From NCBI RefSeq assembly GCF_000421145.1, contig NZ_ATWH01000017.1, positions 1 to 64,000 of the forward strand: a stretch of 64,000 bases of DNA. Direction: 5' to 3'. This DNA is from Glaciibacter superstes DSM 21135. Its GTDB lineage: Bacteria > Actinomycetota > Actinomycetes > Actinomycetales > Microbacteriaceae. The translations under genes were made by a program, and so were the position numbers. This document shows positions 8,507 through 17,138 of this stretch, in pieces (the first letter of the stretch is position 1; every line of letters starts with the position of its first letter). The notes below the pieces were generated by a model. That model made no database searches and was not told where the DNA came from. It saw nothing but the letters and a program-made list of their open reading frames with translations.

Positions 8507-9348
8507 CGTTGTGAGTGCTCGAAACGAAGCACGCAGCTCGCGCGCGAAGATCTCGGGCTGTTCGAAGGCGGCGAAGTGCCCGCCGCGCTCCGGCTCACCC
8601 CAGTAACGGATGTCGAGGAACCGGCGCTCTGCCCACCTCCGCGATGGTCGCGGGACGTCCCGGAAGACTGCCGCTCCGGTCGGGACATGCACTGCCTCAC
8701 CGGTACCGAGGGTGAACCATCCGTCCACCGTGGCGAAGCTCTCCCAGTACAGCCGCATCGACGACGCGCCGGTGCCGGTGAGCCAGTAGAGCGAGATGTT
8801 GTCGAGGATCTGGTCACGGCTGAGCACGGAGAAGATGTCGCCATCCGAGTCGGTCCACGAGACGAATTTCTCGAAGATCCATGCCGCCTGCCCTACTGGA
8901 GAGTCGAACAGGGCGTACCCGAGGGTCTGCGGGCGCGTGGAATGCACTGCAGCGTAGCCGGAACCGGTGGCCGCGGCGCTGGCAAGAGCGTCAAGACCCG
9001 CCTGTTCCGTCGAAGTCAGATCATCAAGCGTGGTGGCCTCCGGGGAGACGAGCGGCGGAGTGAGGTGAATACCGAGCACGTGCTCTGCATCCTGCAACCC
9101 GAGTATCGTGCTGATACTGGTGCCCCAGTCGCCGCCGCTTGCCCCGTAGCGGCTGTAACCCAGGCGTGCCATCAATACTGCCCAGGCCGCTGCAATTCTC
9201 TCAATCCCCCACCCGGTCTCTTCCGGCCGCGAACTGAACCCGTAGCCGGGCACGGAGGGAATCAGTCGTTCACTGTTTCGCGATCGGGCCAGCGCGTCGC
9301 CCGAACACGGGCACGCGAGTCGTCGAGGTCCGCTTGAGGAACGTTCAC
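8495..9348 (-). pseudogene. Epoxide hydrolase with internal deletion and frameshift
   Basis: The C-terminal two thirds (start of frame near 9253) is a clear epoxide hydrolase: PGYGFS, nucleophile elbow GASGGDWG, tyrosine-rich cap and general-base His in RGGHFAAFEQPE. The beginning lies upstream in another frame: from GTG 9348 the DNA reads the family motif RATRWPDRETVND and then TGA. The DNA then joins directly to LIPSVPGYG in the first frame. About 100 residues that normally separate these motifs, including the HGWPGS oxyanion loop, are gone and the frame is lost. The gene should be non-functional. Complete relatives have about 380 residues. Confidence 0.8.
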
Positions 9349-9444
9349 ATGGAAAGGAAGAATGTCAGACACCCTCTTATTCTGCACTCGTCACACAGGA
9401 GGGTCGAGGCTCAAGCCGACGCGCGCGCGAGGCTACCGCGAGCA

Positions 9445-11136
9445 TCAGCGCTCGGTGAGTTGCTTCCGCACCTCGCGCCGCAGTACCTTGCCGATCAGTG
9501 AGCGCGGCAGCTCGTCCACCGCGACAAACCGGCGCGGTACTTTGTAGGCCGAGAGGTGATCCTTGGCGAATCCACGCAGCGCGTCGACGTCGAGCTCCGC
9601 CCCCGCCGCGAGAATCACGGCTGCCGTCACCTCTTCCCCTCCGCCGTCGCTCGGCAAGCCGACAACGGCAATGTCGTCGATATCGGGGTGCTCCCGCAGC
9701 GCGACTTCGACCTCAGATGGCGCCACATTGAAGCCGCCGGTGATGATGAGCTCCTTCATCCGATCGACGATCGTGATGAAGCCGTCGCCGGAGACCCGCA
9801 CGATATCGCCGGTGCGCAGCCACCCGCCCGGCAACAGCACCGCTGCACTCTCGTCGGCGCGATTCCAGTAACCGGCGAAGACCTGCGGCCCGCGAATGAG
9901 GAGTTCGCCTTCGGCATCCGTTCCCCGTTCGACCGTCACGTCCTCTGGATCGACAACCCGGATCTCTGTGCTCGGGAACGGCACTCCGACGGTGCCGGGG
10001 CGACGGCTGGGCCCAACCGGGTTGCCGGCTGCCACCGGCGAGGTCTCGGTCATGCCGTAGCCCTCAACCAGCAGCCCTCCGGTCGCCTCCTCCCAGCGTT
10101 CCACCGTCGACACCGGCAGGTTCATGGCGCCGGAGATGGCAAAACGGATGCCGGCCAGGTTCACTTTCCGTTCCGCGGCAGCGCGAACGAGGCGGTCGTA
10201 GATCGGCGGCACGGCCGGGAGGAACGTCGGCGGCGTCTTCTTCACCGCGTCGAGCACCAGGCCCTCGTCGAACTTGGGGAACAGCACCAGCCTGGCACCC
10301 ATGCTCATGGCGAAGGTCAGGCAGAGGGTGAGGCCGTAGGCGTGGAACATCGGAAGCACTCCGTAGAACACCTCGTGCCCGCGTCGCAGCCCCGGCAGCC
10401 AGGCTTCACCCTGCACAGCGTTCGCGCGCAGGTTGAAGTGGCTCAGCACTGCGCCCTTCGGGGCGCCGGTCGTTCCGCTGGTGTACTGCAGGATGGCGAT
10501 GTCGTGAACGCCGGGCCGTGGGTGGGAGCGCTTCAGACGACGGTTGCCCTGCAGACTCTCCCAGAGGATCGCGCGTTTGCCCAGCTTCCCCGCTGTGAGC
10601 GCCGACCTGACGGACCGCGCCTTGGCGACCGGAAGTCGCAGCGCCAGACGTGTGCCGAACGGCATCGCCCTGGTGACATCGACGGCGATGACCGTGTCGA
10701 CGCCGATGTCATCGGGAAAGGCCTGAACGGTGCCGTGAACCTTGTCCCAGACGATGGAAACACGCGCACCATGGTCTTCAAACTGGTGGCGCAGCTCCCG
10801 CGGAGTGTAGAGCGGGTTGTGTTCGACGGCGATGGCGCCCAGGCGCAGGATCGCATAGAACGCCACGACGTGCTGCGGGCAGTTCGGCAGCACGATGGCA
10901 ACGCGGTCGCCGGCGTTGACGCCAAGACGCTGCAGGCCTTCGGCCGCCCGGTCTATCTGCTCCCCCAACTCTGCGTACGTCGTGTCAGCGCCGAAGAAAC
11001 TCAGGGCGACCCGGCCCCTGTAGGTCTTCACGGCGGTCTCGATCATGTCCACGAGCGACTCGGTTGGCGGTTCGATGGTGTGCGGAACGCCCTCTGCGTA
11101 CGCGGCGAGCCAGGGCTTGGATGAGAGATCGGTCAC
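9445..11136 (-). CDS. Long-chain fatty acid/acyl-CoA ligase (AMP-forming)
   Basis: 563 residues, the usual length for FadD-type enzymes, which activate carboxylic acids to acyl-CoA via an acyl-adenylate. P-loop YTSGTTGAPKGA, motif GYGMTETSP, the hinge region LRTGDIVRVSGDGFITIVDR (20 residues) and C-terminal catalytic lysine in GKVLRREVR are intact. A GAGAAT box lies six bases before the GTG start. Two overlapping dyads upstream (11174-11213) suggest control by a repressor, possibly TetR/FadR-like (inference). The substrate chain length cannot be read from sequence. Confidence 0.9.
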   Translation of the reverse strand: MTDLSSKPWLAAYAEGVPHTIEPPTESLVDMIETAVKTYRGRVALSFFGADTTYAELGEQIDRAAEGLQRLGVNAGDRVAIVLPNCPQHVVAFYAILRLGAIAVEHNPLYTPRELRHQFEDHGARVSIVWDKVHGTVQAFPDDIGVDTVIAVDVTRAMPFGTRLALRLPVAKARSVRSALTAGKLGKRAILWESLQGNRRLKRSHPRPGVHDIAILQYTSGTTGAPKGAVLSHFNLRANAVQGEAWLPGLRRGHEVFYGVLPMFHAYGLTLCLTFAMSMGARLVLFPKFDEGLVLDAVKKTPPTFLPAVPPIYDRLVRAAAERKVNLAGIRFAISGAMNLPVSTVERWEEATGGLLVEGYGMTETSPVAAGNPVGPSRRPGTVGVPFPSTEIRVVDPEDVTVERGTDAEGELLIRGPQVFAGYWNRADESAAVLLPGGWLRTGDIVRVSGDGFITIVDRMKELIITGGFNVAPSEVEVALREHPDIDDIAVVGLPSDGGGEEVTAAVILAAGAELDVDALRGFAKDHLSAYKVPRRFVAVDELPRSLIGKVLRREVRKQLTER

Positions 11137-11142
11137 CCTGCC

Positions 11143-11148
11143 ATTCTC
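11143..11148 (-). promoter_or_regulatory. -10-like element of acyl-CoA ligase gene
   Basis: Minus-strand GAGAAT ends six bases before the GTG start at 11136, matching the leaderless arrangement repeated through this window. A GAGGGAG sequence 13-14 bases upstream is too distant to be a convincing ribosome site. Confidence 0.35.
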
Positions 11149-11173
11149 TCCCTCGATCTTGCGTGCTTGATAG

Positions 11174-11213
11174 ATGACGCCTGGCAGGCAGCGTCATGGG
11201 GAGTCGTCCCCAT
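11174..11213. promoter_or_regulatory. Two overlapping dyads upstream of acyl-CoA ligase
   Basis: ATGACGC (11174-11180) pairs with GCGTCAT (11191-11197), and ATGGGGA (11196-11202) pairs with TCCCCAT (11207-11213); both are perfect 7-bp inverted repeats and they share two bases. They lie 38-77 bp upstream of the ligase start, where operators or an RNA structure would act. Confidence 0.4.
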
Positions 11214-11282
11214 AGGATTCCGCGAAAGACCGGGCTAACCTCTTTTTGAGGGGAACAACCCGGGGGGATGCACCAGTGCACC

Positions 11283-11311
11283 GGGTCGTCTCGCACCAAT
11301 GGAGACGACCC
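11283..11311 (-). terminator. Hairpin terminator after threonine aldolase
   Basis: GGGTCGTCTC (11283-11292) and GAGACGACCC (11302-11311) form a perfect 10-bp stem with a 9-nt loop, 21 bp past the aldolase stop on its strand. CACCAG/CTGGTG on the flanks can extend it. No T-tract follows. Confidence 0.55.
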
Positions 11312-11332
11312 AGTGCGCCTGTGCTGGTGGGG

Positions 11333-12403
11333 TCAGCCCGCCGCCAACTCCTGCTTCACGGCCGCGATGAACGCGTCGATGTCGTCTTCGGTGGTGTCGA
11401 AGCCGCACATCCAGCGCACCTCGCCCGTGGCGGGGTTCCAGTCGTAGAAGCGGAATGACTCACGCAGCCGGTCGGCGACACCGGGCGGAAGGATCGCGAA
11501 CACCGCGTTCGACTCGGTCGGCTGGCTGAATGACAGGCCGGTGATGGAGGCATCCGTCACGCCCTGTTCGAGCGCCGCGCGCAGCTTGGCCGCCATCGCG
11601 TTGGCGTGGCCGGCGTTCTGCAGCCACAGGTCGCCCTCAAGCAGCGCGATGAACTGCGCAGACACGAACCGCATCTTCGACGCGAGCTGCATGTTGAGCT
11701 TGCGCAGGTAGGTGAGGCCGGTGGATGCCTCAGGGTTCAGAACCAGCACGCACTCGCCGAGCATAAGCCCGTTCTTGGTGCCCCCGAAGCTGAGCACGTC
11801 GACGCCGGCGTCGCGTGTGAACGCGCGGAGCGGCACGCCGAGGGTGGCAGCGGCGTTGGAGATGCGGGCGCCGTCCATGTGCAGTTTCATGCCGCGTTCG
11901 TGGGCGTGGTCGGCGATGGCCCGCACCTCGTCAACCGTGTACGCGGTGCCGAGCTCTGTGGTCTGGGTGATGGAGACGGCGAGTGGCTGGGCGCGGTGCT
12001 CATCGCCCCAGCCCCAGGCCTCCTGGTCGATGAGCTCGGGGGTGAGCTTGCCGTTCGGGGTGGAGACCGGAAGCAGTTTCAGGCCGGCGACGCGCTCAGG
12101 CGCCCCCGCCTCATCCGTGTTGATGTGTGCGGTGCTCGCGCAGATGACGGCGCCCCAACGTGGAAGCATCGACTGGAGGCCGATGACGTTGGCGCCGGTG
12201 CCGTTGAAGACCGGGAACGCCTCGACTCCCTCGCCGAAATGGCTGGCGAAGACCTCATGCAGCCTGGCCGTGTAGACATCTTCGCCGTAGGCGATCTGGT
12301 GGGCGCCGTTCGCTTCCACGATCGCGTCGAGGATTTCAGGGTGGATGCCGGAGTAGTTGTCTGAAGCGAAGCCGCGCGAGTGCAGGTCATGAAGTGGAGT
12401 CAC
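11333..12403 (-). CDS. ltaE: Low-specificity L-threonine aldolase (PLP enzyme)
   Basis: 356 residues of the fold-type I beta-eliminating lyase family, cleaving threonine or allo-threonine to glycine and acetaldehyde. Motifs: DNYSGIHPE start, FNGTGANVIGLQ, catalytic-face aromatic stacking region, MDGARISNAA (PLP-binding Asp) and the PLP lysine in SFGGTKNG (Lys210). A GAAGAT box sits six bases before the GTG start, suggesting a leaderless message. Flanking genes give no pathway. The symbol is assigned by family resemblance only. Confidence 0.85.
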   Translation of the reverse strand: MTPLHDLHSRGFASDNYSGIHPEILDAIVEANGAHQIAYGEDVYTARLHEVFASHFGEGVEAFPVFNGTGANVIGLQSMLPRWGAVICASTAHINTDEAGAPERVAGLKLLPVSTPNGKLTPELIDQEAWGWGDEHRAQPLAVSITQTTELGTAYTVDEVRAIADHAHERGMKLHMDGARISNAAATLGVPLRAFTRDAGVDVLSFGGTKNGLMLGECVLVLNPEASTGLTYLRKLNMQLASKMRFVSAQFIALLEGDLWLQNAGHANAMAAKLRAALEQGVTDASITGLSFSQPTESNAVFAILPPGVADRLRESFRFYDWNPATGEVRWMCGFDTTEDDIDAFIAAVKQELAAG

Positions 12404-12565
12404 CTATCTATCTTCGCGCATCCGTCGGCGCCGCCCATCCGCCTCCGTCGCCACCGCCATGATCCCCGAACACGCCCGCAAAGTCGGGACTCAGCACACT
12501 GTTACCCGGGACACGGGGCGAGCGACCCTGAACGGAAAGGTTCATTTCCATCAGAAAGGGTCGAT

Positions 12566-13258
12566 ATGTCTGACACACTTGCTCCCGTTCGCACCATCAC
12601 GTCACCCGTCGGTTTCCGCCTCAGGAAGTCATGGATACTGTTCGCCATCTTCGCGGCACCCGTGTTCTTCACGGTAGGGCAGACGATTTTGCCCTCCCTC
12701 CCGGATAACTTCGCGGGAGCATACGAAGGGATGGTCGAGCATCGGGATGCGCTGCTTGCCTCCCGTCTGCTCACTGCGGTTGGCGCGTTCCTGTTCGTTC
12801 CGGCCATCGTCGGTATCTGGTCACTGGTTCCGCGAACCGCGCGGGCATCATGGCTCTGCCTGGTCGGCGGTATTGTGTTCGCCGTCGGAACATGGTGCAA
12901 CGGGCTCTCTGAAGCAGTCCTGGGCTACGCGACCCACGCCGCAACGTCACCCGACGTCGAACTCGAGTCCGGCAAGTCGGTGGTCTTTGCCCTGGATTCT
13001 CTCGGTGCGGTCGCGCTGCCCATCTCCTATTTTGTTGTGATCGTGTTCGGCGTGGGCGTGCTGCTGCTTGCCATCGGGCTACTGATCGCCCGCACTATTG
13101 CCCTCTGGATGCCGCTGCTGATGATTCTCGGAGCACTGCTCTCGTTCACGTTCGCCGGCATGGGTCTGCTCGCCCTGGTCACGGGACTCCCCATCATCGC
13201 GGCGTTCTGGGGCATGGGCGTGCTGACGGCCCGCCGCACGAAAGCTGTCTCAAAGTGA
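12566..13258 (+). CDS. Integral membrane protein of unknown function
   Basis: 230 residues with about six hydrophobic helices, a short basic N-terminus and a basic C-terminus (TARRTKAVSK). The ATG at 12566 follows an AGAAAGGG site; the open frame upstream lacks membrane character and is left out. The pattern of paired glycine-rich helices resembles small DUF4386-like actinobacterial membrane proteins such as the one at 42.8 kb, but I cannot assign a family. It stands alone between the aldolase and a two-component system. Confidence 0.7.
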   Translation: MSDTLAPVRTITSPVGFRLRKSWILFAIFAAPVFFTVGQTILPSLPDNFAGAYEGMVEHRDALLASRLLTAVGAFLFVPAIVGIWSLVPRTARASWLCLVGGIVFAVGTWCNGLSEAVLGYATHAATSPDVELESGKSVVFALDSLGAVALPISYFVVIVFGVGVLLLAIGLLIARTIALWMPLLMILGALLSFTFAGMGLLALVTGLPIIAAFWGMGVLTARRTKAVSK

Positions 13259-13272
13259 GCGAGGCGCAAGCC

Positions 13273-13301
13273 TTGACACGTCTGCTGGGCTCAGTCAGTC
13301 T
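13273..13301 (+). promoter_or_regulatory. Promoter with consensus -35 for leaderless kinase mRNA
   Basis: TTGACA (13273-13278), a 17-bp spacer, and CAGTCT (13296-13301); the ATG of the kinase follows after exactly six bases with no Shine-Dalgarno. This is the best single example in the window of a promoter placing the transcript 5' end at the start codon. Confidence 0.6.
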
Positions 13302-13307
13302 CAGTTC

Positions 13308-15341
13308 ATGAGCTCTGAGTTCATGGGCCCAGTCGAAGTCAGCGTGCCGCCGCGGACGGGCGTAGCCCGACTGGCGCCCATAGTGGCCGCCCCCGCGGCG
13401 GTACTCGCTGTCGTTGGACTGGTCTTATCACTCCAGACCGATGTGGCCGTTGCTATTGGCGGGCATGTGTACGAAGACGTCATCCTCGCGATCGTGTGGT
13501 CTTCACTGGCGAGCCTGATTCTCCACCGGATGCCACGGCATCCGATCGGCTGGTTGTTCATTCTCGTCGGGGCCAGTCATGGCCTCGCGGTTGCGGCCGG
13601 CCAATTCGCGCTCGCCGCGGGAGTGAACGGCTGGCCGGGGCGCCTCATCGCGGGCTGGGTGTCGCAATGGGCCTGGGCGCCGGGAATGTTATTACCCCTG
13701 ACTGTATTGCTTCTGCTGTTTCCTGATGGCCGGGTAGCCTCACCGCGATGGAAATTCGCGCTATGGATAGGCATTTCGGGTGTCATCGGCGTGAGCGCAT
13801 CGCTCGCGCTTGATCCGCGGATAGCGCTCGGACCTGCGGAGAGTGCCGAGAATCCGATCGGCGTGCTGGGTGCCGACGTGGGCTTTGTTGTGTTCATCAT
13901 GGTGGTCGTGTTCACTGGCATCGCATCCATCACGAGTCTCATTCTGCGCTTACGGGCTTCCAACGGTGACACCCGTCGGCAACTCGCACCCGTTGCAGTC
14001 GCCAGCGCGATCGCAATCCTCGCCCTGACCGCTGCGCCGATCCTGCCGAGCTGGGCACCCGTCATCCAGCTGGTGGCGCTCCCCCTGCTTCCACTCTCCG
14101 CTGCGCTCGCGCTGCTGCGGTATCGGCTCTACAACCTGGAGATCATCGTTCGACGTTCGGTGATCTGGGGTGGGCTCACCATCCTCGTCGTCGCGGGCTA
14201 CGCACTCGTCGTGCAGGGCCTCAGTGCGCTGCTTCGCAGCGAAGACGCCGTGGCGGAATCGTTGTTGGCTGCCGGCGCGGTGGCGCTCGCCTTCCAGCCC
14301 GCACGCATCGCACTGCAGACGCTGGCGAACCGCTCCCTTTATGGGGAACGCGATACACCGATCACGGCCATCACGAACATCGGCGAGCGGATGGCGGGCG
14401 CCAGCGACCCCGACGCTGCCCTGCACATTGCAGCGGAAGGCCTGCGTGATGCTTTACGGGTTCCCTGGGTGGGAGTGTATGACTCTTCGGATGCCGGTCT
14501 CGTCGCTTCGTCGGGATCGGCGCCGGCATGGTCGGCGAACGCGATCAGCACGCGGGAACTGCTGCACCTCGGAAGCCCACGCGGACAGCTTGCCGTGTGC
14601 CGCCGGTCACCGCGCGAGACACTGAACGGTGCTGATGAGAGGCTGATCTCGGCTTTTCTCGCGCCGCTGGCCGCAACACTGGCATCCCGGCACTATGTGA
14701 GCGACCTGCGTGAATCCAATGAACGCCTTGTGCTTGCCAGGGAGGAGGAGAGACACCGGTTGCGGCGCGACATCCACGACGGTCTCGGCCCGATGCTCGC
14801 GGCAGTCGCCACCCAAGCGGACATCGCGATCCTGCGTCAGGAACGCACAGGAGAAATGGGCGACATTCTGGAGCAAGTGCGCACAACAGCGACGGATGCG
14901 ATGGGCGACGTTCGCAGAATTATCGAGAATCTGCGGCCGCCCTCTCTCACCGAACTCGGTCTGATCGGTGCGATCAAGGAGTTCTGTGACGCGCGGTCGT
15001 CGCCGGAGAGTGCGCTTATCTCGGTCGACGGCACCCTTCCCCGCCTTGCCTCCGCCGTCGAGGTCGCCATGTATCGGATAGCCATCGAGGCGGTGACGAA
15101 TTCGCTTCGGCATGCGGGAGCCGCACATGTTCGGGTTTCGTTTGCAGCAGCGGATGGCGGCGTCATCGTCACTGTCACAGACGACGGTCGGGGTTGGGAT
15201 GTCGGGGCTACGACCACCGGGATCGGAGTGCCCAATATGCGGGAACGTTGTGAAGAGCTTGGCGGCGCTTTGAGCATCGTGTCGGGAGCCGACGGCACGG
15301 TGGTGCGGGCCACTCTTTGGGCGTCGGCCGGAGGCACCTGA
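13308..15341 (+). CDS. Large multi-pass NarL-type sensor histidine kinase
   Basis: 677 residues. Eight or so membrane helices (about 20-330) are followed by a cytoplasmic GAF-like sensing segment (about 350-460), a coiled linker, the phosphoacceptor motif LRRDIHDGLGPMLAA (His490) and a HATPase with VTNSLRHAGAAHV, DDGRGWD and GIGVPNMRERCEELGG. This architecture is common in actinobacterial kinases of unknown ligand. The gene overlaps its regulator by one base (TGATG). Confidence 0.88.
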   Translation: MSSEFMGPVEVSVPPRTGVARLAPIVAAPAAVLAVVGLVLSLQTDVAVAIGGHVYEDVILAIVWSSLASLILHRMPRHPIGWLFILVGASHGLAVAAGQFALAAGVNGWPGRLIAGWVSQWAWAPGMLLPLTVLLLLFPDGRVASPRWKFALWIGISGVIGVSASLALDPRIALGPAESAENPIGVLGADVGFVVFIMVVVFTGIASITSLILRLRASNGDTRRQLAPVAVASAIAILALTAAPILPSWAPVIQLVALPLLPLSAALALLRYRLYNLEIIVRRSVIWGGLTILVVAGYALVVQGLSALLRSEDAVAESLLAAGAVALAFQPARIALQTLANRSLYGERDTPITAITNIGERMAGASDPDAALHIAAEGLRDALRVPWVGVYDSSDAGLVASSGSAPAWSANAISTRELLHLGSPRGQLAVCRRSPRETLNGADERLISAFLAPLAATLASRHYVSDLRESNERLVLAREEERHRLRRDIHDGLGPMLAAVATQADIAILRQERTGEMGDILEQVRTTATDAMGDVRRIIENLRPPSLTELGLIGAIKEFCDARSSPESALISVDGTLPRLASAVEVAMYRIAIEAVTNSLRHAGAAHVRVSFAAADGGVIVTVTDDGRGWDVGATTTGIGVPNMRERCEELGGALSIVSGADGTVVRATLWASAGGT

Positions 15342-15970
15342 TGCGCGTGCTGATTTGCGACGATCATCCGGTCTATCGCGCTGGCCTTCGCTTGCTGCTG
15401 CTCGAAGTTGGGGTGGAGGTGATCGGTGAGGCGTGCGACGGCGATGAGGCCGTCGACCTCGCCAGGACGACGAGTCCGGACGTTGTAGTGATGGACCTGC
15501 ATCTGCCCGGGATCAGCGGAGTCGAGGCGACCAGGCGCATACTCCAGGAGAACAAGGGCATGGCTGTCCTCATACTCTCGATGCTGGAAGACGATGTGTC
15601 GCTATTCGCTGCGTTGCGGGCTGGTGCGCGAGGTTACCTGCTCAAGGGTGCGGGACACGAAGACATTATGCGAGCCTTGACTGCGGTGAGACGCGGTGAA
15701 CTCGTCATAGCGTCGGGCCTCGCCGCCGCTTTCCAATCGGCGCTTGCCGGTGCCGTGGGACAAAGCACCCACTTTCCGCAACTCACGCCGCGGGAGCGTG
15801 AGATCTTGGAGCTGGTGGCCCGTGGCCGGTCGAACGGGGAGATTGCCGCCGCACTCTTCCTCAGCGACAAGACGGTTCGCAACGTGGTGTCGAGCACACT
15901 GGGAAAGCTCAACGTGAGCACTCGGGCCGAAGCCGTGGCAATGGCCCGAGATGCGGGGATTGGTGGGTGA
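15341..15970 (+). CDS. NarL/LuxR-type response regulator
   Basis: 209 residues. Receiver: DDHP (7-10), Asp52 (VVVMDLHLPG), Lys near GYLLKGAG. LuxR domain: LTPREREILELVARGRSNGE followed by SDKTVRNVVSSTLGKLNV. It starts at the ATG in the TGATG junction with the kinase. It is the cognate partner of the 677-residue kinase and ends 7 bp from the converging ABC permease gene. Confidence 0.9.
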   Translation: MRVLICDDHPVYRAGLRLLLLEVGVEVIGEACDGDEAVDLARTTSPDVVVMDLHLPGISGVEATRRILQENKGMAVLILSMLEDDVSLFAALRAGARGYLLKGAGHEDIMRALTAVRRGELVIASGLAAAFQSALAGAVGQSTHFPQLTPREREILELVARGRSNGEIAAALFLSDKTVRNVVSSTLGKLNVSTRAEAVAMARDAGIGG

Positions 15971-15977
15971 CCGAGCG

Positions 15978-17138
15978 TCAGGCGCGCAGTGCCTTGCGCA
16001 GCGGCACCCTGGTGCCCATGCGCAGCAGCGAGTTGCGGTAGATGCGCGAGCCGAAGGCGATCACCAGTGCGGTGGTGACCAGCAGGATCGCCAGCGACAG
16101 GATCGGCTCCCACCATTCGGCGGATCCCAGGAAGACGCGCATCGGCATCCCGACCGGTGCGGAGAACGGAACGTACGACATGATCGCCAACACCGTCTCG
16201 TTGTCGTTGAAGAAGATCACCAGGAAGTACGGGATCATCACGAGCATCATCACCGGCGAGGTGACCGAAGCGACATCCTCCTGCCGGGAGACCATCGACG
16301 CCGTCGCCGCGTAGAGGGAGGCGAGCAGCACGAAGCCGAAGGCGAAGAACACAGCGAACCAGATGATCGACGGCCCGATGTCGACGAGCAGCACGTTCTG
16401 CCCGGTCACGGCCAATCCGGCGGAGACGAGCACGCCGATCAGCACGATCTGGCCGAACGCCATGATGCTGTTGCCGACCACCTTTCCGGCGAGCAGTGCC
16501 CGCACAGAGATGGTCGACATCAGAATCTCGACGACGCGCGTCTGCTTCTCCTCGACCACGCTCTGCGCGATGGTCGACCCGAAGGTGATGGCTGACATGA
16601 AGAACACCAGGCCGAAGCCGATCGCCACCAGGTAGATGAGGAAACCGCCCTGCGACGCCGGGTCGAGCAGCGTGACATCCGGACTGACGCTCAGGGCACC
16701 GACCACGTTGGTCGGGACGGAGTCGAGGGCGATGACCTCGACGTCGAGCAGGGAGTCGGCGTTCGAGGCGGGGACAACGGCGGCGCTGACGCTGCCGTCG
16801 CGCACCAGTGCTTCTGCGGCGGCGATGTCGTCGGCCGGCACGGACTCGAAGGCCTTGGTGTCTTCGACGGCCTGGCTCGCCGCTCCGACGACGGCGACCT
16901 TCGGCAGGCTGGGATTGGCCCCGACGATGCCGCCGACGATGACGGAGCCGACGGCGATGGCGAGCAGGATGCCGGTGGAGATGAGGAAGGACTTGCTGCG
17001 CAGTCGCGCGAGAATCTCCCGCGTCGCGACCAGCCAGGTGCTCTGGGCGAAGGTCGGTGCCGTGTGTGTGGGGCGGCCCGCACGCGGGCTGCCGGGCCCG
17101 CCGTGGCCTCCCGGCCTGATGGTGGTTGCGGTACTCAC
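15978..17138 (-). CDS. NatB-like ABC-2 exporter permease
   Basis: 386 residues. A glycine/proline-rich N-terminal tail precedes a membrane helix (LRSKSFLISTGILLAIAVGS), then an extracytoplasmic domain of about 150 residues and five to six C-terminal helices. This is the ABC2_membrane_3/NatB/YhaP layout. The GTG start overlaps the ATPase stop (GTGA). NatAB-type systems export sodium or drugs; the substrate here is not determinable. Confidence 0.85.
   Translation of the reverse strand: MSTATTIRPGGHGGPGSPRAGRPTHTAPTFAQSTWLVATREILARLRSKSFLISTGILLAIAVGSVIVGGIVGANPSLPKVAVVGAASQAVEDTKAFESVPADDIAAAEALVRDGSVSAAVVPASNADSLLDVEVIALDSVPTNVVGALSVSPDVTLLDPASQGGFLIYLVAIGFGLVFFMSAITFGSTIAQSVVEEKQTRVVEILMSTISVRALLAGKVVGNSIMAFGQIVLIGVLVSAGLAVTGQNVLLVDIGPSIIWFAVFFAFGFVLLASLYAATASMVSRQEDVASVTSPVMMLVMIPYFLVIFFNDNETVLAIMSYVPFSAPVGMPMRVFLGSAEWWEPILSLAILLVTTALVIAFGSRIYRNSLLRMGTRVPLRKALRA

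Noticed and set aside
9362..9547. Short plus-strand frame beginning MSDTLL after a good GGAAAGGAAG site
   Set aside because: The site and start resemble those of the membrane protein at 12.57 kb, but the remaining 55 codons are the antisense of the ligase 3' end and Arg/Ser-rich. It is probably chance.
9556..11124. 522-codon plus-strand open frame opposite the acyl-CoA ligase
   Set aside because: Its translation is rich in Arg, His, Asp and Gly without any motif, as expected for the antisense of a high-GC gene. The minus strand encodes a complete ligase with all motifs.
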